A stretch of 64,000 bases of DNA, taken from positions 62,001 to 126,000 of the forward strand of contig NZ_JAAATX020000010.1 in the NCBI RefSeq assembly GCF_009908265.2, written 5' to 3'. The notes beneath the pieces are model-generated. The model was not told the DNA's origin and ran no database searches. It saw nothing but the letters and a program-made list of their open reading frames with translations. Shown here one piece after another: positions 9,680-17,747 of this stretch. Position 1 is the first letter of the stretch, and the number at the start of each line of letters is the position of its first letter. Made by a program: the position numbers and the translations under genes. The stretch is from Paragemmobacter amnigenus (GTDB lineage: Bacteria; Pseudomonadota; Alphaproteobacteria; Rhodobacterales; Rhodobacteraceae).

Positions 9680-10702
9680 ATGCCAGACGACCACGACAAG
9701 CCAGAGCCTTTGGGCATGTTCATCAGGGCGGAAGATCCACCGAACCTTGGCCCGACGGAAATCGTCGCGGCCCTGCTTGCCATCGTCTGGGTCGTGGCGG
9801 TCATCGCCTATGCCATCATCTCGCCCGCCACCGACGGCGGCGGGCTGCTGGGCCTTGTCATGACGCTGCTCGTCGTGTTCCTGCCGCTCGCGCTGATCTG
9901 GGCCGCCGTCACCACGCTGCGGTCCGTCCGCGTCCTGCGGGCCGAGGCAGCGCGCCTGCAGGCCACGGTCGACGCGATGCGAAACGCCTACCTCATGTCG
10001 CAGCAAAGCTCTGCCGCGATCCGCCCCGCCGTCGAACAGAAACTCGACGAGGTGGCACAGGTCACGAAAGAGGCCGCAGGCGTCCTCGCCACCTTCCAGA
10101 CCCGCCGCGACCCCGGCCTGACCGTGCCCTCCGCCGACCGCAAGGCCGCGATGGTGGCCCCGCCGCGCCCCGCCGCGCAGGACGAACAGCCCGCCCTCGC
10201 GCTCGGCACGCCTGCCGAAGACCTGCGCCCCCCGCTCTCGGTCGCCGATTTCATCCGCGCCCTGAACTTCCCCGAAGGCCCCGACGACCGCGAAGGCTTC
10301 CGCGCGCTCCGCCTCGCCCTCGAAGACCGCAGCGTGGCCAAGCTGATCCGCGCCGCGCAGGACGTGCTGACGCTCCTCTCGCAAGAGGGGATCTATATGG
10401 ACGACCTCCGCCCCGACCGCGCCCGCCCCGAGCTCTGGCGCAAATTCGCCGCAGGCGAACGCGGCCGCACCATCGCGGCGCTGGGGGGTATCCGCGACCG
10501 CTCCTCCCTCGCCCTCACCGGCGCGCGGATGCGCGAGGATCCGGTGTTCCGCGACGCGGGCCACCACTTCCTGCGGACCTTCGACAAGACCTTCCAGGAA
10601 TTCGAATCGAACGCCTCGGACGCCGACCTTGCCGAACTGGCCGACACGCGCACCGCCCGCGCCTTCATGCTCTTCGGCCGCGTGACGGGCACCTTCGACT
10701 GA
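9680..10702 (+). CDS. Conserved membrane protein with long cytoplasmic tail, unknown function
   Basis: A 340-residue protein I do not recognise. Two adjacent transmembrane helices lie near the N-terminus (IVAALLAIVWVVAVIAYAII and LLGLVMTLLVVFLPLALIWA, about residues 28-75). A likely coiled-coil stretch follows (VRVLRAEAARLQATVDAMRN ... VEQKLDEVAQVTKEAAGVLA), then a proline/alanine-rich linker and a helical C-terminal domain with paired acidic and basic segments (IRALNFPEGPDDREGFRALR). The layout suggests a membrane-anchored cytoplasmic scaffold. It lies 26 bases after greA on the same strand. Confidence 0.6.
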   Translation: MPDDHDKPEPLGMFIRAEDPPNLGPTEIVAALLAIVWVVAVIAYAIISPATDGGGLLGLVMTLLVVFLPLALIWAAVTTLRSVRVLRAEAARLQATVDAMRNAYLMSQQSSAAIRPAVEQKLDEVAQVTKEAAGVLATFQTRRDPGLTVPSADRKAAMVAPPRPAAQDEQPALALGTPAEDLRPPLSVADFIRALNFPEGPDDREGFRALRLALEDRSVAKLIRAAQDVLTLLSQEGIYMDDLRPDRARPELWRKFAAGERGRTIAALGGIRDRSSLALTGARMREDPVFRDAGHHFLRTFDKTFQEFESNASDADLAELADTRTARAFMLFGRVTGTFD

Positions 10703-10733
10703 CGCGCGATCACGGCGCGCCCCGCGCCCCGTG

Positions 10734-11774
10734 TCAGTGCCTGCGCTGCCAAAGCCACGCGCCCGCCGCCGAAAGGCTGCGGCTGACCTGACCCCGCGCC
10801 AGCAGGCAATTCAGATGCGCCACCGCCTCGACCAGCGCCATGCCGTATTCCGGCCCGTCGATCCTGCGCTTGAACACCGGCAGGAAACACTCCGCCGCCA
10901 CCTGCGGTTCGCCCAGATGCTCCAGCAGACGCGACAGCGCCCCCTCGTGGTTCTCGGCCATCTGGCGCAGCCGCAGCGGCAAGCCGGTAAAGGGCAGCTT
11001 GTGACCGGGCAGCACAAGATGCTCCTCGCGCGCCAGCGGCGCAAAGCGGGCACAGCTTGCCAGCCACTCGCTCAACGGATCGGCGTCGGGTTCGGTCGGA
11101 TAGACCCCGATATTGGCCGAAATGCCGGGCAGCAACTGGTCGCCACCCAGAACCAGAGGATCGTCCAGACTCCACAGCGTGGCATGTTCGGGCGCGTGCC
11201 CGTCGCCCGTGCGGACCACCCAGCGCCGCCCTGCCGCGGTGACGGTGTTCCCCTCCCTGATGCGCGTGAACCCGGGCGGCAGCGGCGCCACCACATCGGC
11301 AAAGTTGAAAGGGCGGGTCGTGGCATAGCGCTGCAACCGCGCCTCCGGCACCCCCGCGCGGCGCTGGAAGGCAACCGCCTCGGGCACCGGCCTGTCCTGT
11401 TCGTCCAGAACCAGCATCCGCGCGTAAAGCCAGCTTGTCCGCGTGGTGACAAGTTCCGCCCCGCGCGACTGGAACCATCCGGCCAGCCCGATATGGTCGG
11501 GGTGGTAATGGGTGACGATAACGCGCCGGACGGGCCTGCCCGCCAGCGGTCCGGCCAGCAGCCGTTCCCAGATCGCCTTGGCCCGATCCGAGGCAAAGCC
11601 CGTATCGACGACCGTCCACCCGTCCCCGTCATCCAGAGCAAAGACATTCACATGGTCCAGCGCCATGGGCAGCGGCAGGCGCAGCCAGAGGATACCTTCG
11701 GCGATTTCGGTGACGTCGCCCTCGGCAGGGGCCTGGGCAAAGGGGTGGCGGATGCCGGTATCGGACTGGGTCAA
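10734..11774 (-). CDS. MBL-fold metallo-hydrolase
   Basis: A 346-residue metallo-beta-lactamase-fold hydrolase. The metal motif THYHPDHIG (the HxHxDH signature) is intact at about residue 87, preceded by TVVDTGFASDRAK. A later metal histidine is in GDGHAPEHATLW, an Asp in LGGDQLLP, and a final His in LVLPGHKLPF. The open frame begins with TTG at 11774, overlapping the stop of the upstream acyl-CoA dehydrogenase gene (TTGA). The next ATG lies more than 30 codons inside, past conserved sequence, so the TTG is preferred. Coupling with a dehydrogenase suggests a thioester or hydroxyacyl hydrolase; the substrate is unknown. Confidence 0.8.
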   Translation of the reverse strand: MTQSDTGIRHPFAQAPAEGDVTEIAEGILWLRLPLPMALDHVNVFALDDGDGWTVVDTGFASDRAKAIWERLLAGPLAGRPVRRVIVTHYHPDHIGLAGWFQSRGAELVTTRTSWLYARMLVLDEQDRPVPEAVAFQRRAGVPEARLQRYATTRPFNFADVVAPLPPGFTRIREGNTVTAAGRRWVVRTGDGHAPEHATLWSLDDPLVLGGDQLLPGISANIGVYPTEPDADPLSEWLASCARFAPLAREEHLVLPGHKLPFTGLPLRLRQMAENHEGALSRLLEHLGEPQVAAECFLPVFKRRIDGPEYGMALVEAVAHLNCLLARGQVSRSLSAAGAWLWQRRH

Positions 11775-13471
11775 GCGGCTAGGTCTTCCGGAGCAAGGGC
11801 GTAAAGATCGGTAGACCCTTCCCGCGCCTGTGCCAAGAGGGCGGCATGTTCTGGCAACAGGCGGCGTATGGCGACGCGCGCCAGCGCCGCGCGCGGCCCG
11901 CCCGCGTGACGGGCGGCCCGCAGATGGGCATCCGCCCCGAGCACGAGCGCGAAGGCCCGCAGATAGGGAACCGCCCCCGCGAAACGGTCCGTCAGCCCCT
12001 GCTTCAACAGCGTCTCCGTCGCCTCGCGCAACGCCTCGGCCGCCTGCCAGACCTCATGGGCAAGCTCGGGATGGCCGGCCCGCGCCGTCTCGGCGGCGGC
12101 CTGCACCTCGTCGATCAACGCAAAGGCCGCTGCCCCGCCATCGGCCATCTTGCGCGCGGTCAGGTCCATCGCCTGAATGCCGTTCGTGCCCTCGTAGATC
12201 GACGTGACGCGCACGTCGCGGGCATATTGCGCGGCCCCCGTCTCCTCGACAAATCCCATGCCGCCGTGGATCTGGATGCCCAGTTGCGCCACCTCGTGCC
12301 CCGTATCGGTGCCATAGGCCTTGGCGATCGGGGTCAGCAGCGCGGCACGGGCCTGCCAGTCCGGCGCACCCGTCGCTGTGGCCATGTCGATGGCATGGGC
12401 ACAGGACAGCGCGATCGCGCGGGCCGCAAAGACCTGCGCGCGCATCGTGGCCAGCATCCGCCGCACATCCGCATGCTCCACGATGGCCGCGCCGCCCGTC
12501 GGCGTGCGGCCCTGGATGCGCGTCTGCGCGAAGGCCAGCGCCTGACCGAAGGCCGCCTCGGCCACCCCGATCCCCTGAACACCGACCCCGAGCCGCGCGT
12601 TGTTCATCATCGTGAACATCGCCGCCATCCCCCGATGCGCCTCGCCCACCAGCCAGCCCTTGGCACCGTCATACTGCAGCACACAGGTCGGGCTGCCATG
12701 CAGACCCAGCTTGTGCTCCAGACTGACGGTGGTCACCGCATTGCGCGCGCCCGGATTGCCCGCGGCATCGGGCAGGAACTTGGGAACAAGGAACAACGAG
12801 ATCCCCGCCGTGCCCGGCGCGCCATCCGGCAGGCGGGCCAGCACGAGATGGCAGATGTTCGGCAGGAAATCCGCATCCCCCCAGGTGATATAGATCTTCT
12901 GCCCCGTGATCGCATAGCTCCCGTCGGGGTTGGGCTCGGCCTTCGTACGCAGCGCGCCGACATCCGATCCGGCCTGCGGCTCTGTCAGGTTCATCGTCCC
13001 CGCCCACTCGCCCGATGCCAGTCGCGGCAGATAAAGCGCACGCAGCCCCGGCGCGGCATGATGTTCCAGCGCCTCGATCTGGCCCTGCGTCAGAAGCGGC
13101 CCGAGCTGCAGCGCCAGACAGGCGCCCGACATCATCTCGTTCACCGCCGTGGCCAGCGTCATCGGCAGGCCCATCCCCCCGCTCTCGGGGCGGGCCGCCA
13201 TGCCGATCCAGCCCCCCGCCGCGATCGCCCGATAGGCCTCGGCAAAGCCCGGCGGCGTGCGCGTCACCCCGTTCTCCAGCCGCGCGGGATGCCTGTCGCC
13301 CACGCGGTTCAGCGGGGCAAGCGTCGTCTCGCACAGCCGCGCGGCCTCGGCCAGAATGGCCCCCGCCATGTCGCGCGGGACCGCGGCAAAGCGCGGCGTC
13401 GCGGCCAGCCGGTCATATCCCAGCAGATCCAGCAGCAGGGCAAAGTCGGAGAGGGGGGCGCGATAGGGCAT
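11771..13471 (-). CDS. Acyl-CoA dehydrogenase, long form with C-terminal extension
   Basis: FAD enzyme introducing a trans-2 double bond into an acyl-CoA and delivering electrons to ETF. It has 566 residues, the long subfamily. The FAD/substrate signature appears as MNLTEPQAGSDVGALRTKA, with GQKIYITWGD following. YEGTNGIQAMDL holds the usual catalytic-glutamate neighbourhood (YEGTN). The extended C-terminus is typical of the phenylacyl/long-chain FadE-like group. It is the first gene of a two-gene operon with the MBL hydrolase. ETF-QO, which accepts its electrons through ETF, is encoded only 3 kb away. Confidence 0.9.
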   Translation of the reverse strand: MPYRAPLSDFALLLDLLGYDRLAATPRFAAVPRDMAGAILAEAARLCETTLAPLNRVGDRHPARLENGVTRTPPGFAEAYRAIAAGGWIGMAARPESGGMGLPMTLATAVNEMMSGACLALQLGPLLTQGQIEALEHHAAPGLRALYLPRLASGEWAGTMNLTEPQAGSDVGALRTKAEPNPDGSYAITGQKIYITWGDADFLPNICHLVLARLPDGAPGTAGISLFLVPKFLPDAAGNPGARNAVTTVSLEHKLGLHGSPTCVLQYDGAKGWLVGEAHRGMAAMFTMMNNARLGVGVQGIGVAEAAFGQALAFAQTRIQGRTPTGGAAIVEHADVRRMLATMRAQVFAARAIALSCAHAIDMATATGAPDWQARAALLTPIAKAYGTDTGHEVAQLGIQIHGGMGFVEETGAAQYARDVRVTSIYEGTNGIQAMDLTARKMADGGAAAFALIDEVQAAAETARAGHPELAHEVWQAAEALREATETLLKQGLTDRFAGAVPYLRAFALVLGADAHLRAARHAGGPRAALARVAIRRLLPEHAALLAQAREGSTDLYALAPEDLAA

Positions 13472-13617
13472 CGGTCTTTCCTTCGGTCGTGCCGGTGCTT
13501 GGCAAACGGGCCTTGCGGCGGTAATGGCACGGGGCCTTCACCCTGCACATGGGGCACAAGGGGCCCGCAAAGGATTGCAGCCTCCGCGCCCCGTCTTCAA
13601 CCGGTACGCTGCGTCAG

Positions 13618-14565
13618 ATGATGACCGAGGATTTGACCGATGGCCCCGAAGGGCTGGCGCGCGCGGCGACGCTGCTGCGTGGCGGCGGTCTTGTCGCCTT
13701 TCCGACCGAAACGGTCTACGGTCTGGGCGGTGATGCGCGCGACGACCGCGCGGTCGCGCGGATCTTCGACGCCAAGGGACGGCCAAGGTTCAACCCGCTG
13801 ATCGTGCATGTGCCCGACGTGGCGGCAGCGCGCGAGTTTGCCCGTATCGACGCACGGGCCGAGGCGGTGGCGGCGGCCTTCTGGCCGGGCCCCCTGACGC
13901 TGGTCCTTCCCTTGCGCGACGGGGCGGGCCTCTCGCCCCTCGTCACGGCGGGGCTGGACACCGTGGCGATACGGGTGCCGGCCCATCCGCTCGCCCGCGC
14001 GCTGCTGCGCGCCTTCGGCGGTCCCCTCGCCGCGCCCTCGGCCAATCCCTCGGGCAAGGTGTCGCCCACCCGCGCCGCGCATGTGCGGGCCGGTCTGTCG
14101 GGCCGGATCGAGGCCATAATCGACGGCGGTCCCTGCGCCGTAGGGGTGGAATCGACCATCCTCGGTCTGGACGGCCCCCCTGCCCTGCTGCGCCCCGGCG
14201 GTGTGCCGGTCGAGGATCTGGAACGGGTGCTGGGCGAAACGCCGGTGGCGGGCGGCTCGGCGGAAAAGCCCAACGCCCCGGGCCAACTGGCCAGCCATTA
14301 CGCCCCCGCCGCCGCCGTCCGGCTGGACGTGACCGAACCGCGGCCGGACGAGGTGTTCGTGGGCTTCGGCGACTGCCCCGGCGCCGCGCTGTCCCTCTCC
14401 GAAAAGGCCGATCCGGTCGAGGCCGCCGCGCGCCTGTTCCACATCCTGCGCGAGGCGGACGCGCTGGCGGGCGATGGCGGACGCATCGCCTTTGCCCCCG
14501 TGCCCGAAACCGGACTCGGCCGCGCGATCAACGACCGGCTGCGCCGCGCGGCGGCCCCGCGCTAA
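13618..14565 (+). CDS. L-threonylcarbamoyladenylate synthase (Sua5 type)
   Basis: Makes threonylcarbamoyl-AMP from threonine, bicarbonate and ATP for the t6A37 modification of tRNA. The YrdC domain occupies about residues 10-205, with AFPTETVYGLGGDA, KGRPRFNPLIVHV, FWPGPLTLVL and the SANPSGKVSPT motif. The C-terminal Sua5 domain (about 235-315) is present, separated by the linker containing APGQLASHYAPAA. At 315 residues it is the long Sua5 form, not the short TsaC form. Tandem ATGs at 13618 and 13621 are possible starts. It diverges from the acyl-CoA dehydrogenase gene. Confidence 0.92.
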   Translation: MMTEDLTDGPEGLARAATLLRGGGLVAFPTETVYGLGGDARDDRAVARIFDAKGRPRFNPLIVHVPDVAAAREFARIDARAEAVAAAFWPGPLTLVLPLRDGAGLSPLVTAGLDTVAIRVPAHPLARALLRAFGGPLAAPSANPSGKVSPTRAAHVRAGLSGRIEAIIDGGPCAVGVESTILGLDGPPALLRPGGVPVEDLERVLGETPVAGGSAEKPNAPGQLASHYAPAAAVRLDVTEPRPDEVFVGFGDCPGAALSLSEKADPVEAAARLFHILREADALAGDGGRIAFAPVPETGLGRAINDRLRRAAAPR

Positions 14566-14653
14566 CCTCGCCCCCGCCTGACTGCGCCCATAATCCCCGC
14601 CCCGTCCCGCATACCCCCTTGCGTCACGGCCCCCGATCCCTTTCCCTGTCGCC

Positions 14654-15136
14654 ATGACCGACGAAATTTCGACCTCCGCCGAATATGCCGAAACCGCCGC
14701 CCTTCCCCGTGCGGTCGCCACCCATGCCGACCCCGCCGAATGCGGCAGGCTGGAAAGCCAGCCCCTGCCCCCCGCCGCCACCCGCAAACCGGTCGAGGAG
14801 AAAAGCCCCGCCGAATGGGCCTATGAACGCCTCATCCTCTACATCCAGAATTTCGAGGCGCAGCTCGATTCCACACAGGAAATCGCCATGGGCTTCACCG
14901 GCGGTCAGGCGGGCGTGCTGACGATCGAAGGCGTGGGCTTCTTCGACCCCGATCTCGTCACCTTCTACGGCCGCGACGAGGACGGGCTGAAGACCCAGCT
15001 CATCCAGCATGTGACGCAACTCAACGTCATCCTCCGCGCCGTGCCGAAAGAGGAACCCTCCGAACCGCCCCGCCGCATCGGCTTCCAGATCATGCGCCAA
15101 TGGGCCGGAGGCGAAAGCGGCGACGCCTCGGCATAG
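14654..15136 (+). CDS. DUF6173-like conserved protein
   Basis: A 160-residue soluble protein. The N-terminal 45 residues are low in order. A conserved-looking core follows: SPAEWAYERLILYIQNFEAQ, LDSTQEIAMGFTGGQAG, then LTIEGVGFFDPDLVTFYG and TQLIQHVTQLNVILRA. The pattern matches my memory of the DUF6173 family of alphaproteobacteria, which has no assigned function. No signal peptide or membrane segment is visible. It lies 88 bases after the Sua5 gene on the same strand. Confidence 0.6.
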   Translation: MTDEISTSAEYAETAALPRAVATHADPAECGRLESQPLPPAATRKPVEEKSPAEWAYERLILYIQNFEAQLDSTQEIAMGFTGGQAGVLTIEGVGFFDPDLVTFYGRDEDGLKTQLIQHVTQLNVILRAVPKEEPSEPPRRIGFQIMRQWAGGESGDASA

Positions 15137-15243
15137 GACGCACCCCGCCGCCCCCCGCTGCACAGGCCCTGCGACCGTCGCGAGGGGTGACATATGCCCA
15201 TGAATCAGCTATTGCGCGCAAAAGAACGGGAAAGGGAACCAAC

Positions 15244-15390
15244 ATGGCCGATCACCACAACGACTTCACCCCCGGCAGCATGGACATCCGCGTGCAGGAA
15301 AAGACCTTCGCGGGCTTCATGGCCTTCGTGAAATGGGGCGTCATCATCATTTTCGCCATCCTGATCTTCATGGCACTGGTCAACGCCTGA
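15244..15390 (+). CDS. aa3-type cytochrome c oxidase subunit IV
   Basis: A 48-residue single-span membrane protein: a polar N-terminus (MADHHNDFTPGSMDIRVQEK) then one transmembrane helix (GVIIIFAILIFMALVN). This is the small bacterial subunit IV of the aa3 oxidase, as in Paracoccus and Rhodobacter, where it is encoded apart from the main subunits. The ATG at 15244 follows a purine-rich GGGAACC. A strong terminator follows, so it is probably monocistronic. It is present in the structure of the oxidase but dispensable for activity in the studied species. Confidence 0.85.
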   Translation: MADHHNDFTPGSMDIRVQEKTFAGFMAFVKWGVIIIFAILIFMALVNA

Positions 15391-15409
15391 CCTGACGATC
15401 CTTTTCCTG

Positions 15410-15440
15410 CGGCCCGCAGCCCCTGCGGGCCGTCCCTTTT
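15410..15440 (+). terminator. Rho-independent terminator after cox subunit IV
   Basis: Perfect ten-pair stem CGGCCCGCAG / CTGCGGGCCG with a three-base loop, followed by TCCCTTTT. It ends the short cox subunit IV transcript and lies 30 bases before the next start codon. Confidence 0.85.
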
Positions 15441-15469
15441 CGATCAACCCATTTTACCCGGATCATCCC

Positions 15470-16078
15470 ATGCTGCGCGCCGTCCTCGCCCTTTTCGCGC
15501 TCCTCACCCTCGCCGCCTGCGGGGCAGAGCCTGTCTGGGCCCCCGACGAAAAGATCGCCGCCGCGCGCTATGTCCATGACGAACCGCCCTCGGTCACGCT
15601 CTTCACCGTGATCAACAACCGCTCCGACGCGGGCGCGCACAGCGGGCTGATGATCAACGGGTCGGAACGGATCATGTTCGATCCGGCGGGCACGTGGAAC
15701 CACCCCCGCATCCCCGAACGCAACGACGTGCATTACGGGATCACCCCCCGCATCGTAAATTTCTACATCGACTATCACGCGCGCGAGACGTTCCGCGTGG
15801 TCGAACAGACCATCCCCGTCAGCGCGGGCGTGGCCGAACTGATCGCCCAGCGCGCCAAGGCCTATGGCGCCGTGCCCAAGGCGCAATGCGCCAAGTCGAT
15901 CTCCTTCATCCTCAAGGACGTACCGGGCTTCGAATCGATCCCGCAGACCTGGTACCCGAACAAGGTCATGGACGCCTTCGCCAAACTCCCCGGCGTCACC
16001 GGCCGCACGATCTATGACGAGGATGCCGACAAGAACCACGGTGTCCTGCTGGTGCAGGCGGCGGAAAACCCGCTCTAA
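15470..16078 (+). CDS. Conserved lipoprotein
   Basis: A 202-residue protein with a lipoprotein signal peptide: MLRAVLALFALLTLAAC, lipobox LAAC with the acylated Cys at residue 17. The mature part includes SVTLFTVINNRSDAGAHSGL, MINGSERIMFDPAGTWNHPR and YHARETFRVVEQTIPVSAGV. The last part resembles proteins of unknown function in Rhodobacterales. Lack of an Asp at position +2 favours outer-membrane sorting by the E. coli rule, though that rule is not certain here. Its stop overlaps the convergent azlD stop by four bases. Confidence 0.7.
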   Translation: MLRAVLALFALLTLAACGAEPVWAPDEKIAAARYVHDEPPSVTLFTVINNRSDAGAHSGLMINGSERIMFDPAGTWNHPRIPERNDVHYGITPRIVNFYIDYHARETFRVVEQTIPVSAGVAELIAQRAKAYGAVPKAQCAKSISFILKDVPGFESIPQTWYPNKVMDAFAKLPGVTGRTIYDEDADKNHGVLLVQAAENPL

Positions 16079-16401
16079 CCCGCCACCGCCAGCAACGCAT
16101 ATAGCGTCGCGCCCCCCGCAAGGATCGCGGCCATCGTGCTCCGCGTGACCAGCCCCACCAGCAGCGTCACCCCCGCCGCCGCCAGCCGCGCGGGGTCCGT
16201 CTCGCCCCCCGTCGCCGCGGGCCACAGCACCCCGGGCGCCACCAGCGCGGGCAGCACCGCCACCGCCGTATAGCGCAGGCACCGCGTCAGCCACGCGGGC
16301 AGCGGCCGCGCCCCCAGCGTGCCAAGGAAGGAAAACCGGATCGCATAGGTGCCAAAGGCCAGCGCGGGCAGCACGATCCAGAAGGCGGTCTTGTCGATCA
16401 T
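16075..16401 (-). CDS. azlD: AzlD family branched-chain amino acid exporter, small subunit
   Basis: A 108-residue membrane protein with about four hydrophobic helices and the AzlD-typical opening FWIVLPALAFGTYAIRFSFL. It forms the small subunit of an AzlCD (YgaZH-type) branched-chain amino acid export system with the upstream gene. Its ATG overlaps the azlC stop (ATGA at 16398-16401), so synthesis is coupled. The substrate is by family analogy. Confidence 0.85.
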   Translation of the reverse strand: MIDKTAFWIVLPALAFGTYAIRFSFLGTLGARPLPAWLTRCLRYTAVAVLPALVAPGVLWPAATGGETDPARLAAAGVTLLVGLVTRSTMAAILAGGATLYALLAVAG

Positions 16402-17099
16402 CCCCGCCCCTCCCGCCACCGCTCCACCCCCGCGCCCGTGGCCATGGCGACCGAGGCCGCGACCAGCAGTCCCGTGCCATAGGGCATCCCCGCGAGCAGC
16501 AGCGACAGCGCGATCGACACCCCCGCCGCCACCAGATGCGGCAGGCTCCGCAGCATCGGCGCGACCATGGCAAGGAAGGTGATGGGCAGCGCGAAATCCA
16601 GCGCATATTCCGGCGGCAGCGCCCGCCCGATCATCGCCCCCGCAAAGGATGCCGCAAACCACAGCGGCGCCACCGCCACCACCGCGCCAAAGAACACCGC
16701 CCGCTTTTCCCGCGCGGTCATCTCCGGCCGCCGGTCGATCTCGGCCACCGTGGTGGCAAAGCTCTGGTCGACAAGGAAATAGGCCATCAGCGCCCGCGAC
16801 CGCAGCGGCAATTCCCCGAAATGCGGGGCGAGCGTGACCGAATACATCACCATCCGCAGATTGACCGCCAGCGCCGTCGCCAGCACCACGATCACCGGCG
16901 CATTCTCCTGCATCGTCTGCAGCGCGGCGAATTGCGACGCGCCGGCAAAGACGCTGATCGTGAACAGCATGGTTTCAAAGACGTTCAGCCCCGCCTCCGT
17001 CGCCACCACGCCGAACAGCACGGCAAAGGGGCCGACGACCACCGTCATCGGCGACGCGGCAACCAGACCACGCAGAAAGGCTTTACGAACGGGGGTCAT
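16398..17099 (-). CDS. azlC: AzlC family branched-chain amino acid exporter, large subunit
   Basis: A 233-residue inner-membrane protein. The N-terminal motif FLRGLVAASPMTVVVGPFAV and the later SVFAGASQFAAL are hallmark AzlC segments. NLRMVMYSVTLAPHF and FLVDQSFATTV follow. The start at 17099 (MTPVRKAF) gives the usual length; the open frame extends far upstream only because it shadows mobA. It probably exports branched-chain amino acids together with AzlD. It diverges from mobA across 66 bases. Confidence 0.88.
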   Translation of the reverse strand: MTPVRKAFLRGLVAASPMTVVVGPFAVLFGVVATEAGLNVFETMLFTISVFAGASQFAALQTMQENAPVIVVLATALAVNLRMVMYSVTLAPHFGELPLRSRALMAYFLVDQSFATTVAEIDRRPEMTAREKRAVFFGAVVAVAPLWFAASFAGAMIGRALPPEYALDFALPITFLAMVAPMLRSLPHLVAAGVSIALSLLLAGMPYGTGLLVAASVAMATGAGVERWREGRG

Positions 17100-17165
17100 C
17101 AGTCCTCGCGCTTTACCTCGCGCGCCGAAGGGCTTAGGCCTTTCCGCAACAAAGGGAAAGGCGTC

Positions 17166-17747
17166 ATGCGAATTTTCGGGGCGATCCTCGCAGGCGGACA
17201 GGGCCGCCGCATGGGCGGTGCCGACAAGGCGCTGCTCCCCCTCGCGGGCCGCCCCCTTATCGCCCACGCGATCGACCGCCTCGAACCACAGGTCGAACGC
17301 CTGTCGATCAGCGCCAATGGCGACCCCGCGCGCCTCGCCCGCTTCGGCCTGCCCGTCCTGCCGGACCGCGACACCTCCCAAGGCCCCCTCTCCGGCATCC
17401 TCGCCGCGCTCGACTGGGCCGCCCCCCTTGGCGCCACCCACCTCGTCACCGCCCCCACCGACGCCCCCTTCCTGCCGCCCGACCTGACGCCCCGCCTCCT
17501 TCTCGCCGGTGACACGGCCCTCGCCCGCTCCGCAGGCAACGACCACCCCACCTTCGGCCTCTGGCCCGTCGCCCTGCGCGACCCGCTCCGCGCCTTCCTT
17601 GCCAGCGGGGCGAAAACCTCCATCCGCGCCTTCGCCGACGCGCAAGGCGCCGCCCGCGCCGATTTCCCCGATGACGGCGCCTTTTCGAACCTGAACACCC
17701 CCCAAGACCTCGCCACCGCCGAGGCCCGCATCGCAGCCGCGACATGA
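17166..17747 (+). CDS. mobA: Molybdenum cofactor guanylyltransferase
   Basis: Transfers GMP from GTP to molybdopterin-Mo to form the MGD cofactor used by DMSO-reductase-family enzymes. It has 193 residues. The nucleotide motif ILAGGQGRRMGGADKALLPL opens the protein, and LPDRDTSQGPLSGILAAL and TAPTDAPFLPP follow, all typical of MobA. Its stop overlaps the mobB start (ATGA). An intact MGD pathway is consistent with a molybdoenzyme such as TMAO/DMSO reductase elsewhere in the genome. Confidence 0.93.
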   Translation: MRIFGAILAGGQGRRMGGADKALLPLAGRPLIAHAIDRLEPQVERLSISANGDPARLARFGLPVLPDRDTSQGPLSGILAALDWAAPLGATHLVTAPTDAPFLPPDLTPRLLLAGDTALARSAGNDHPTFGLWPVALRDPLRAFLASGAKTSIRAFADAQGAARADFPDDGAFSNLNTPQDLATAEARIAAAT

